Shown here in pieces: positions 44,656 to 53,434 of a stretch of 64,000 nt of DNA. The position numbers and the translations under genes are program-made. The notes under the pieces are model-generated. The model was not told the origin of the DNA. It saw only the letters and a list, made by a program, of their open reading frames with translations, and did not search any database. Each line of letters starts with the position of its first letter. Positions within the stretch are counted from its first letter, which is position 1. The stretch spans positions 1 through 64,000 of the forward strand of contig JARHVA010003166.1 in NCBI GenBank assembly GCA_037957365.1. The letters run 5' to 3'. Source of the stretch: Torreya grandis (Eukaryota > Streptophyta > Pinopsida > Cupressales > Taxaceae).

Positions 44656-45269
44656 ATGCTAAGGTGTATTGTCTATAAGGACCATTTCAGTTATGCCATT
44701 TAATCACTATTCTTCTTTATACAAATACCATCCTTATCTGTCTCTTCATCGTATCCACTTTCTACTTCCATTCTATCAACCCAATTTTTTCTTAAGCCTA
44801 GTCCATTTGACTTTAATTTTTGTCATTTATTACATAGTTTCATCATTGATGTATCTGATTAGTTCATCAGTTAGTTCAAGTACTTCAGATAGAGAGCTTA
44901 TTTTGGGATAGTGTGATAGAAGTTTCAATAGTTACATTCTTCATTTATTGTTCCTTTCTTACCCCCAGTCTTGCTATTAATTATAAATACATTTTGGAAA
45001 ATTAGTACTATTGATCTATGCCATTGTGTCCTAGTTATAACTTCCTAAGGGAAAACTAGGGGAAATATTAAGCTTTGCCATACCAACTAGCCACTTCTTA
45101 TGCCACACTATGCCTTTTTACCAATTGTGCCTATTTTATTTGAATTGATTACTACACTAGTTGAGTTATTTCACTATGAGGGTAGAACTATAGTGACTTG
45201 AGGTCCTACTCTAGGAATATGTAGGTAGCACTCAATACTTGTTGAGGTTAGTTTAGTCACCCTTTTCCA

Positions 45270-45420
45270 CTACACTCTTGCCATTTTATGAGTAACCTAA
45301 GCCATGCTCTCACCATTTTATGAGCAACCTAATCCATGCTCTCACCATTTTTTGAGCAATCTAAGTTTGAATTCTCTCACCATTTTATGATCTTGAACCA
45401 TTTGGTGTCTCATCATTTTT
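45270..45420 (+). repeat. Tandem repeats with ccattttatgag phrase
   Basis: Four to five units of roughly 35 bp, each with a form of gctctcaccattttatgagc, followed by aacctaa(g/t)ccat. They begin with cttgccattttatgag and end with ctcatcattttttattgag. The units degenerate towards the right. Confidence 0.75.
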
Positions 45421-46374
45421 TATTGAGTTGAGATACTTCAAACAATTCCAAAAACATTTCAAAAAATTGTTAGAAAAGAAAAAAAATATTGACCACTTCT
45501 TTGCCTTAAGGATTTTGGAACCCTTACTAAGTTATAAGAAAATCACTTATCATTTAATTTCCCAATTCTTTTTGGCCTTTACCCTCATGCACTTTCCATT
45601 TTTCAAGACCATTCCTACTCTTCTATCACGTCTATTCTATTTATTTTCCTCAGTTATCATATTCTTCCCATTCCCTAGGAGAATTACATTTGGCCTGAAG
45701 TTTTTTATTGGCAATTACATCCATAAAACTATGTAGGCAATTTCCACTTGCCTAGTGCATATGGAGATAGCTCGGCCACCCACTTCCTTTTCTTCTCTTC
45801 CCCCATTTTGTTCATTTGTTTAATTGTTGCCTATTTTCTAGGGGTAATGTTCATATGGTTTCTATTACATTATTTATTTATTTATTTATTTTTGCTTATT
45901 CTGTCTACCTATTTATTTACTTTTAGCATTGTTGCCTTGATTAGGTTTATATGTGTTCATTGGGTGATTCTTTTCCCACAATTACACTTGAATCCATCCA
46001 TATTCATATATTTACATTGTCATCATGGTTTCTATCATTGGTGTATTTTTTTCTTTTAAGTATTGGATTATGGGAGTCAGTCCTCATGCATATTTTGACC
46101 AAGTCCTCATGATGTTATACCATGATGCCTACCAACATGTGTTATAATAAACCTCAGCTTCAAGAAGTCCATTTAGCAATCATGTCCTCTCTTCAACACC
46201 AATATCCTAATTTCATCCCAATCATATCCCAAATAGAGTAATTAACTATGAAATAATTTCAACCTTTATTAGTTTAAATGAGCATCTCCCTACTAGTAGG
46301 TTGTTCCAATTCATCATTACCCTCTGTGTTCATTTATCATCATCCTCGACCAAGTTATGTTTTCCATAATCAGG

Positions 46375-46725
46375 GTCCAATGATTATAACTACATATGGG
46401 CAAATCATTACACACCATCCTATCTACATTTCTAAATGATTATAACCACTTTTGGGAAAATCATTATGTTTTCACCACTTTACTTTTTTTGCCTATACAA
46501 GGGCATGCTATTATCTTATTTGTCTATCCTAATTGGGGTAGCTCCATCTTCTCAATATTATAACCACCTTTGGGAAAATCATTGTGTTATCATACCACAT
46601 TGACACTATCAAGGTACAATGTTTATAACCACCTTTGGAAAAATCATTGCACACCATATCACTTGCATTCTCAATAATTTTGACTACTTTTTCAGTATCA
46701 TTGTGTTTTCACCCCATCATCCTTC
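46375..46725 (+). repeat. Tandem repeats with accacctttgggaaaatcatt phrase
   Basis: Five units each contain a form of tataaccacctttgggaaaa followed by tcattgtgtt or tcattacaca, at about 46383, 46439, 46560, 46622 and 46678. The spacing varies from about 55 to 120 bp. The block sits just before the LTR, where Tat/Ogre-type elements are known to accumulate satellite-like repeats. Confidence 0.75.
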
Positions 46726-46911
46726 CTTTCTTTGGTCCCCTCCTTTCACTTCTTTCTTTTTTGAGGGACCATTTATCAACCTTATTGTGCCAACTGTTCC
46801 CTCGAGGGGGCATCATATAATTAGTTTATCATCATTACAATTATAAATATATAGGACCTTTAGATTTTTTTGAGAAGACGTTATTGTGCTTGTATCTTGC
46901 AATGACTTCCC

Positions 46912-46925
46912 AAATAGGGGCAAAC
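46912..46925 (+). other. Element B polypurine tract
   Basis: The sequence aaataggggcaaac abuts the 3' LTR start. Primer tracts of the form rich in A and G, ending -GGGGGCAAAT just before TGTAGACA, are usual in this group. It supports the plus-strand direction of B. Confidence 0.6.
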
Positions 46926-48126
46926 TATAGACAGCTAAATCTGGCCATCGATAACTTCCAACTAGGCTTTTGACCAATTCCCACCCAAAATGCACTATTT
47001 GGCTTAAAAACACTAAAACATGTTAAATGATATGAAACTAAAATATTCAAGTGATGATTTTGGCTAGGGTATCTCTAAATGTGGAAATGCAATTTATGAT
47101 CCAACTAAGTTTGATCATATCATTCCAAGTCAAAATACTAATTTTTTAACTAGGTGCTCTGAATTGCTCTTTCCTATCAAATCTCTTACACTAGACACAT
47201 ACCTTTGTTATTTATTATTGGTAACATCCGAAATGGGAATATGGTTCCAATGTATCTAACAATGACTTCAAATTCTAATCTAGTCAAATTTTAGACCAAT
47301 AATAAGGCATTCTGATCAATTTGAGTAATTTATGCACAAGGTGCTTAATCATGCTTAAGAACTAACTAACCCAAATCAATGTCTAATAAAAAATTTCATG
47401 GAAACTTGTTGAATACTTTTTTTTGGAAATGAATATTGAATATCTACATCATCAAGTGACCTCATTTCTTGGGAAGACATCACTAGGCCATAAATACTAC
47501 AAATATCAAGATTCATGCCCTCCATGCCTCATCAATGCCTTCTATGATGCCATCATGCCTCTTAATCCCCCCTTATTCCAATGTCATGATAAGAATAATT
47601 AAAAAATTAATTCCAAAAGTTGAATTAATCTTCAACCACACATCTCAATGTTGAGATGGATGGTTCAGGTTGATTCTAATCAATCTCAAAAATCTATAAA
47701 TAGGAGGCCTTACCACATCATTTCTAAGCTATTTTTGTGCAAGGTTATTATGCTCAAATATCTTAAAAGGACTTGATAATGCAAAGTTATAATGCCAAAT
47801 TGATTCCAAGCCAAGCCAATCCAAAGCCACAAGGTGCAAAGGAGAGATGGAGGTAGCTAAGCTTCTATTGCCAAAGACTTCATGAGCACAAGCTGAGCAA
47901 GCCACCATTACAAAGGAATTTGGAGCATCTAAGGAAGGTGAAGTAATTCTTGTGTTTTCATTCCTTGCTTTTGAGTTGTTTTTGTCATTTGATTTTGTTA
48001 ACTAAGCTCTCCCTAGTGTCTAGGCCTAGAGATGTTATGCTATTAGTGTGTTTCTTTCATTTTGATTTCATTTTGGAACTAACGCCATACTAACCATCCT
48101 CTCTTGAGTCAAATTCCTAGATCACA
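46926..48126 (+). repeat. Element B 3' LTR
   Basis: 1,201 bp homologous to 24221-25420. The start is TATAGACAGC in place of TGTAGACACC, and the end AGATCACA is unchanged. TATA box at 47695-47702. It is followed directly by the target duplication TGAAT at 48127-48131. Confidence 0.95.
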
Positions 48127-48131
48127 TGAAT
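48127..48131. repeat. Target-site duplication of element B (right)
   Basis: TGAAT identical to 24216-24220. Element A sequence resumes after it. Confidence 0.92.
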
Positions 48132-48263
48132 TAACTTAGAAATATCTTTCATATTTCTAATTGAAATATTTTTTTATGACACACTTCAAGATGATCTAAA
48201 GATTTATAATGAGCGTTATGGGTTATTCAATACTCAGGAGTATTCCCCCTTTAAGTTACCATT
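48132..48263 (+). other. Element A 3' non-coding region, remainder
   Basis: 132 bp of element A between the B insertion and the A 3' LTR. A polypurine tract is expected at its right end but only a weak candidate is visible (the stretch cttaaagggggaat is on the minus strand near 48245). No gene. Confidence 0.5.
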
Positions 48264-49710
48264 TTTTATACTCAACATCCCCCTTTTTTCATGGGAAATA
48301 AGGATCCACTTTTTCCAAATTATTGTTTTGATTTTGAGCCCCTTCTTCTATGTATTTATGCAAATTCTTAGAAAAGATCATGATTTGGCCTTTTATACTT
48401 TGACAAGATGGCATTAGTATTATGTTTCCATAGACTAAATCTTTTGTTCTATCAAGTTTGTTAATTCAAGCTAATTGTTGTAGACTTACATTTTTGTGGA
48501 CTAACTTTTCTATCCTCCTGGGACATATTCTTTTAAGACTTTTGTCATGGACCTATCTATGTCAAAGAAATTAATGTGAGCATTTTATCTAAAATAATTC
48601 CACTGAAAGAATTGGGTCTATGGACCCTTTGCCCAATAGAATTTGGTTTTCAAACATTTTTCCCAATACACCTAATGCCCTACAAATGTAACTTTTGATA
48701 CTTTTATCCTAGGCCTTTTTATGCTTCAACTTACCCTTTGAAAGTTTGGTCAAGGAGACATATTCCTTCAGACTTTATGAACATACCCTTTGGCCTTTTG
48801 TGGTTACCCTTTGAGAGTTTTGTAATGTCCCTTTACCCTATGTAACTACCCTTCAAGACTTTTGTCTTGGATCATTTTTATGAAGTAGACCCTTCAATCA
48901 TTTTTTCCATGAAGTAGACCCTTCGGCCCCTCTACACCTACCCTTTGGGACTTTTGTCCCACACCTTTTCCCTTTTGAACCATTCTTTTAGATATTTTTT
49001 TCTGAGACATTTACCTCAAAGCAATGAACATACCCTTTAGGATTTATGAAACCTACCCTTTGGGAATTTTATCCTAGGTGATTTCCCATCTAAATTTACC
49101 CTATGAAGTAGACCCTTTGGGCACTTTTTCCCTGAATTAGACCTTTAACCTTTTTGAGATCATCCCTTCAAGTATTCTTTCAAGTATTTTGTTTGAGAGA
49201 ATTAAGTCTTTGAGAGAATTGTTGCAGACATTTTGTATGAAACAATTCCCCTGATGGAATTCATACACACTTTGTGTCTCAAACATTTTGTTTGATGAAA
49301 AAGACCCTTTGGGAGAATTGTTACGGATATTTTTTTTGAAATAATTCACCTGCACATAAGCCCCAAAACAATTTCTCCATAAAAATCCCAAAAATTTTCT
49401 CCTGTAACAATTGACCTGAGACCCATACCATACTACCAAGTGGCACCCTTTCTTAGAGAACATTTTCATTATGTCTTGAGCTTAATTTAAGATTTTAGCC
49501 AAGGGTCCTAATCATATTTTTCTATACTAGGTCATCAATATTAAATGTAGGAGCTATTTTATATATTCTTAGCCTAGGTCCAAATCATATTTTACTAATA
49601 CTAAGACCTTAGGCTAGAATATTCATGTAGGGTCCTTTATACATATTTTTGAAAGTATTATGCTAAATCATTTTTGCTTATTTTTGTAGGAATAATTAAT
49701 CCCAAATAAT

Positions 49711-50010
49711 TAACAAGTGTCAAGTTGATGATATTAAATTTGACAGTCATGTGAACGTCATTTGATGGTCATATGAACAAAAAGTTTAACATCAATAACA
49801 TGTAAAACTTACAAGATTAAATTTGATAGTCATGTAGATGTCATTTGATGATTGTTAGGATGATATTTGATGGTTGTGTGAATGTCAAATTTAACCTCAA
49901 TAATGGCTAATTTATGGAATTATATTTGATAGTCATGTAGGTGTCATTAATAATCATGGGGACTTCATTTGAAGATCACATGAACATCAAATTTAACCTC
50001 ATAAATTACC
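49711..50010 (+). repeat. Three tandem 103-bp repeats in the A 3' LTR
   Basis: The counterpart of 11711-12020, with the same three-unit structure (gatattaaatttgacagtca, gattaaatttgatagtcatg and attatatttgatagtcatg starts). The unit number is conserved between the LTRs. Confidence 0.75.
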
Positions 50011-50953
50011 TATTATGTGCATCCACTCAGACTCATTTGATTGAATGATGTGAGAGTGAGTTGAAATGTCAAAACTCCATGAGAGTGACAAGTGTCACCA
50101 TTGTGGGACCCATTGAAAAAATCCAATGACCCAAAAGAAGAAGTAGGAATCTTAGTACATAGAGATTAAAAGCACCAAGCAGATATCAAGTGTCACACAT
50201 ATGAAGCAAAGAAAAACATGGAATGATAAGTGTTAAGCACATAGGATTCAATGAGACAAAAACACTAAAATCAAATGAACCACATTAAACCAGTATATAA
50301 GGATTGATGGTATGAATCTTGGGTGGAATATTCAAAGATCTTTGACTCAATCATGTGTTGAAACATTTCACATTTAAAAAAATAGCATGGCATTATGGAT
50401 AGAATACATAGATCTTTATACACTTGAGCTACATTTATCAGTAGATATTAGGTCTCATAGTTTAGATGAAGTATGAACATGCATGTCTTAATCTGAACAA
50501 AAAATATAAAATTCAAGATCCATATTATATAAAAGGCACAAATGAGAATTCAATACATAGTTTAGATTAGTCAAGCTAATAGTAGTACCACTAGTTCTAA
50601 AACATGGGTAAAGTGATTTTGGTCCTTCATGCATATTTTAGAGTTCTATTTAAAGGTGGTTAATCTGAAATATCAACAAGTTGATCTCACAACCTATAAA
50701 AGGAGGCATGTATAGTTTTGGTAAATGACACATACTTTGAATTTTGCATGTAATTTTATCTATAATTTTAAAAAAATACTTCTATCTTTATACACATGCA
50801 CATGTTGAATAGCTTTGGTGAAGGATAATTTTAATTGATAAATGTACGTAGACTCTTATACAATTTTAGACCATAGTTAAAACTCATGTTTTTAATATCA
50901 CATGTAATTACCTTGCATGAACTTGGAGGATGAGGCAACCCGTTCCCCAAGTC

Positions 50954-50961
50954 TATATAAA
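50954..50961 (+). promoter_or_regulatory. TATA box of the A 3' LTR
   Basis: The sequence tatataaa in caagtctatataaacaattg, the counterpart of 13000-13007. Confidence 0.6.
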
Positions 50962-51825
50962 CAATTGTAATCCAACTTAGATTTTAATTAGAGAATTTTT
51001 GAATAGAAGAGCAACATCAATTTTAACCGTCAGTGAATCTATTTGTATATTTTATTTCCAATTTATATGTAATTATTTGTTACTTTCATTGGTTATATGT
51101 TTCAATAATCTTTAGTGTGAAAAAGTTGTGATTGGATTCTTGACTATTTTGATTGATATACTAATCTATAGATGTGCAATAACTATTGAAAATATTGGTT
51201 AAGATAGTCAAATTAAAATTGATTAATAAATTGTGCATGACTACATTCTTGGATGTAGTTTTTTATGTATGTGTAATAGCTACCTCAGATACTTCACTAG
51301 CCCAAGCCAGAATCTCTTGATTAAAGGCATGCAACATTTTCCCTAAAAGGAGCAAACTTTATCTGAGGCTTGTAGATTTTTTTAATCTTTATCTCCTTAG
51401 ATTTATTAGTCTTGTATAACTATGTGTGTTCACTTGTTGCTAGCAACAAGCATAGGTTCTGAGATCACTTATCCTTTTAAAAACCAACTAGGGAAGTAGT
51501 TCCTAAAAACCATATAAACTTTCTTTTCTACCTTACCTTTCCCTCCATTTTTGAGTTTGTTTTGAGATATACCCACTCTAGATTAGTGACCAACCACCCA
51601 TCCAATTCACATAAATATTCACTACCCTTATTAATAACCACACCTCCATCCATAAAACTTATCAACAACCTGCATTCCCTACCCACTATTCCATCAATAG
51701 GTTGTAACAGACCACATACCTGTAACTCATGCCCTAGAGTAGAGTTTACCTCTATTAAGATCTTAAGACATTAGAGGATACCATTTTAAGGCTATGGTGT
51801 GCATAAAAATCACATCAATAAATAT

Positions 51826-51920
51826 TAATTAAAATAAGGCTATAAATCCTCAAGGAGATCTAAAAGACCTAGTGTAAGAGACCTAAAAGAGGTCTACTTG
51901 TATCAAAATGGCATCAGAGC
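51826..51920 (+). other. Element G LTR end and tRNA-Met primer-binding site
   Basis: The sequence tggcatcagagc at 51909-51920 differs by one base from the plant initiator-tRNA primer site tggtatcagagc. An LTR ending near 51906 (acttgtatca) would then extend left to 51826, the right flank of element A, and continue on its left side before 10258. The hairpin agacctaaaagaggtct (51882-51898) lies near this end. Only one LTR copy is seen, so the element is inferred. Confidence 0.5.
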
Positions 51921-52816
51921 TTAGTTAAAGATCTTGGGAATAGTTTTATAAAAGTAAAAGTTACATAAGAGTTGAAAGAGGTTATTAAAACTCTAAGAAG
52001 GAGTAGGTAGTAGTCCTATATCATATTGATGATTAAAAAGGTAAGGAGAAAGAGCACATTGAGGATCAATGAGAAACAATCCAAGGTGAAATAGAATTGG
52101 AAGAGATCTAAGGTGAGAAAAACTTAGAGGTGTCAAAAGACCAAAGAGAAGATTTTGGTGAGGCACAAGTGGAAAAAGAGAAGTAGAAGGTAAATGAAAA
52201 GACTATAAATAAAGAATAACCAAATGAAAACAAATAATGAGATGAGAAAAGAAGATAACATGAGAAAGTATATAGATGAGATTGAGCAAAATCTAGCAGG
52301 TTTAATACAAAGCTTGGAAGAATTAATCCAAGATCAATCAAAACATGGATATATATTCAGAAAGGTGGTTAAGTGGAAAATGAAGTAGATAGTAGAGATA
52401 ATAAAAAGACATCAATAAATTAAAAATTTTAAGATAATGATAAGGGTGCTAATAAAGAAACCCAAGAATGAATGTGGAGAGGCAATTAGACCTATTTTTA
52501 AAATTATAATAATACATATGAATGTGTGATTTTAGGTATGAAAGTTAATGAAAAGATGGCTCAATTTTAGGGATAAAAATTTAAAAAGAACAAGGAGACA
52601 AGTTGATAATAAACCATCTATAGTTGGTTTCAAATGTGAATTATGAAGAGTAAGAAAAAATAGGGATCCTTAGCCAAGCAGATGAAAATATAGTTAAGAT
52701 AAATCAAGGTGACAAAGATAAGCAAATACATGAAGAGGAGAAATTTGTCTTGGAGGACAATAAGATAATAAGGTTCTTACATTTGGAATCTAAAATAGAT
52801 TTTTTGAATAACAAAG
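51921..52816 (+). pseudogene. Element G internal region, possible gag remnant
   Basis: A purine-rich, Lys/Glu-rich stretch directly after the primer site. One plus-strand frame around 52240-52470 reads MRKYIDEIEQNLAGLIQSLE, ELIQDQSKHGYIFRKVVKW, then stops. The position and composition suggest the start of gag, but I recognise no domain and cannot place the element in copia or gypsy. It is interrupted by the solo LTR H at 52822. Opposite-strand frames here (52108-52341) are T-rich shadows. Confidence 0.35.
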
Positions 52817-52821
52817 AGAAA
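52817..52821. repeat. Target-site duplication of solo LTR H (left)
   Basis: AGAAA is repeated at 53430-53434 on the other side of the solo LTR. Confidence 0.82.
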
Positions 52822-53429
52822 TGTCAGGATAAATTACATACAAGAGAAACTATGAAATGAATTAATCAAACATTCCAAAAAATAAATTAAAAAAACATAT
52901 AATAATAAGAGACACTAGATTTAATGTGGTTCACCCAAACTGGGCTACATCCACCAAACTTGTCTAGTATATTATTTCTAACAATACAAGAGAGAAATAA
53001 AATCCTATAACAAACCATGTTACACCTCTCTCCCTTTTGTTTTCCTCTACTTTATGTTAATTTTTCTTCTCCTACATTTCAGCCACATCTTAATACATTT
53101 TAGGGTGAAAAATCACCTAAACATAACCTCTACTATCAAATCTAGAAACCTATAATCAATGGCCCATATTGACTAAAAAATTACAATTTACAAGGCAATT
53201 TTAATAAAAAATTTGCTTCAAGGGAACTATCCTCGAACCCCCACTAGGGCACATGGCCTACAGACCCCCTATTGGGGGGTTCATCCCCCCGAACACCATA
53301 AGGAGGGTTCCTCCCTTGTAACCCCCTACATGCAATAAGGATACAAATAACGGGATCCAAACCTAAATAAAATAATCATTAGAATTTTAACCTTTGATCT
53401 TGGAAGATAATTAGGCTCCACACCTAACA
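52822..53429 (-). mobile_element. Element H: copia-type solo LTR
   Basis: A 608-bp LTR on the minus strand with termini TGTTAGG and CCTGACA and a perfect 5-bp duplication AGAAA on both sides. The minus strand carries ggatgtagcccagtttgggt followed by gaaccacatt, a phrase also found near the end of the element F LTR (57652-57683) and common to copia LTRs. No internal region or second LTR is present, so it is a solo LTR left by recombination between two LTRs. It contains a GC-rich block at 53225-53330. Confidence 0.82.
53225..53330. repeat. GC-rich hairpin block in solo LTR H
   Basis: In otherwise AT-rich DNA this block has runs C5 (53265-53269), G6 (53274-53279) and C6 (53285-53290), so the G run can pair with either C run. 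A further pair aggagggttcctccctt lies at about 53310-53326. On the minus strand it offers alternative stable hairpins in the LTR transcript. Confidence 0.7.
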
Positions 53430-53434
53430 AGAAA

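Larger units (their letters stand above)
44656..46925 (+). other. Element B 3' non-coding region
   Basis: 2.27 kb between the end of pol and the 3' LTR. It holds a purine tract aggggaaatattaag near 45059, two sets of tandem repeats (45270-45420, 46375-46725), and T-rich open frames at 45428-45736 and 45748-46059. The latter encodes a hydrophobic, low-complexity product in the position where some gypsy lineages carry an env-like gene; I see no envelope features and consider it composition-driven. The region ends in caaataggggcaaac, the likely polypurine tract, next to the LTR. Confidence 0.7.
24221..48126 (+). mobile_element. Element B: Ty3/gypsy (Tat-type) retrotransposon
   Basis: A complete plus-strand gypsy insertion into the 3' non-coding region of element A, 23.9 kb as it stands and about 16.05 kb without the nested element C. 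Two LTRs of 1,200 and 1,201 bp begin TGTAGACA (mutated to TATAGACA on the right) and end AGATCACA, and TGAAT flanks both sides. The order is LTR, long leader, gag with zinc knuckle, protease, reverse transcriptase, RNase H, a second RNase H-like domain, integrase, long 3' non-coding region with tandem repeats, LTR. The second RNase H and the absence of a chromodomain point to the Tat lineage. Every domain has stops. Confidence 0.95.
10259..51820 (+). mobile_element. Element A: Ty3/gypsy retrotransposon, outer member of the nest
   Basis: A plus-strand Ty3/gypsy element spanning about 41.6 kb because two other elements sit inside it. Without D and its duplication, and without B, it is about 14.1 kb. 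The order is 5' LTR, primer site (17459), gag, zinc knuckle, protease, reverse transcriptase, RNase H, integrase, integrase C-terminus, 3' non-coding region with repeats, and 3' LTR. The two LTRs align over their whole length apart from the D insertion: 3,623 bp when D and its duplication are removed, against 3,557 bp. Sampled stretches look mid-80s percent identical by eye, so it is old. All coding domains carry stops. Boundaries are good to a few bases. Confidence 0.88.
48264..51820 (+). repeat. Element A 3' LTR
   Basis: About 3,557 bp homologous to the split 5' LTR. It contains one uninterrupted copy of the stretch that is duplicated around element D, so it serves as the empty-site reference. 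Landmarks: catccccc at 48276, three 103-bp repeats at 49711-50010, TATA box at 50954, tcttttctaccttacctttc near 51520, and cacatcaata at 51811-51820. The first bases are diverged from the 5' LTR terminus. Confidence 0.88.

Noticed and set aside
46380..46720. Spaced repeats considered as a CRISPR-like array
   Set aside because: Units vary in length and sequence, the spacing is irregular, and the context is a plant retrotransposon 3' non-coding region.
17100..51774. Plus-strand frames 17100-17405 and 51562-51774 with similar products
   Set aside because: They lie at the same place in the two LTRs of element A. The similarity is that of the LTRs; starts and lengths differ and no domain is recognisable.
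53225..53330. GC-rich hairpin block considered as a tRNA or small structured RNA gene
   Set aside because: No cloverleaf, anticodon or tRNA box A/B could be fitted, and the block lies within a well-bounded solo LTR.
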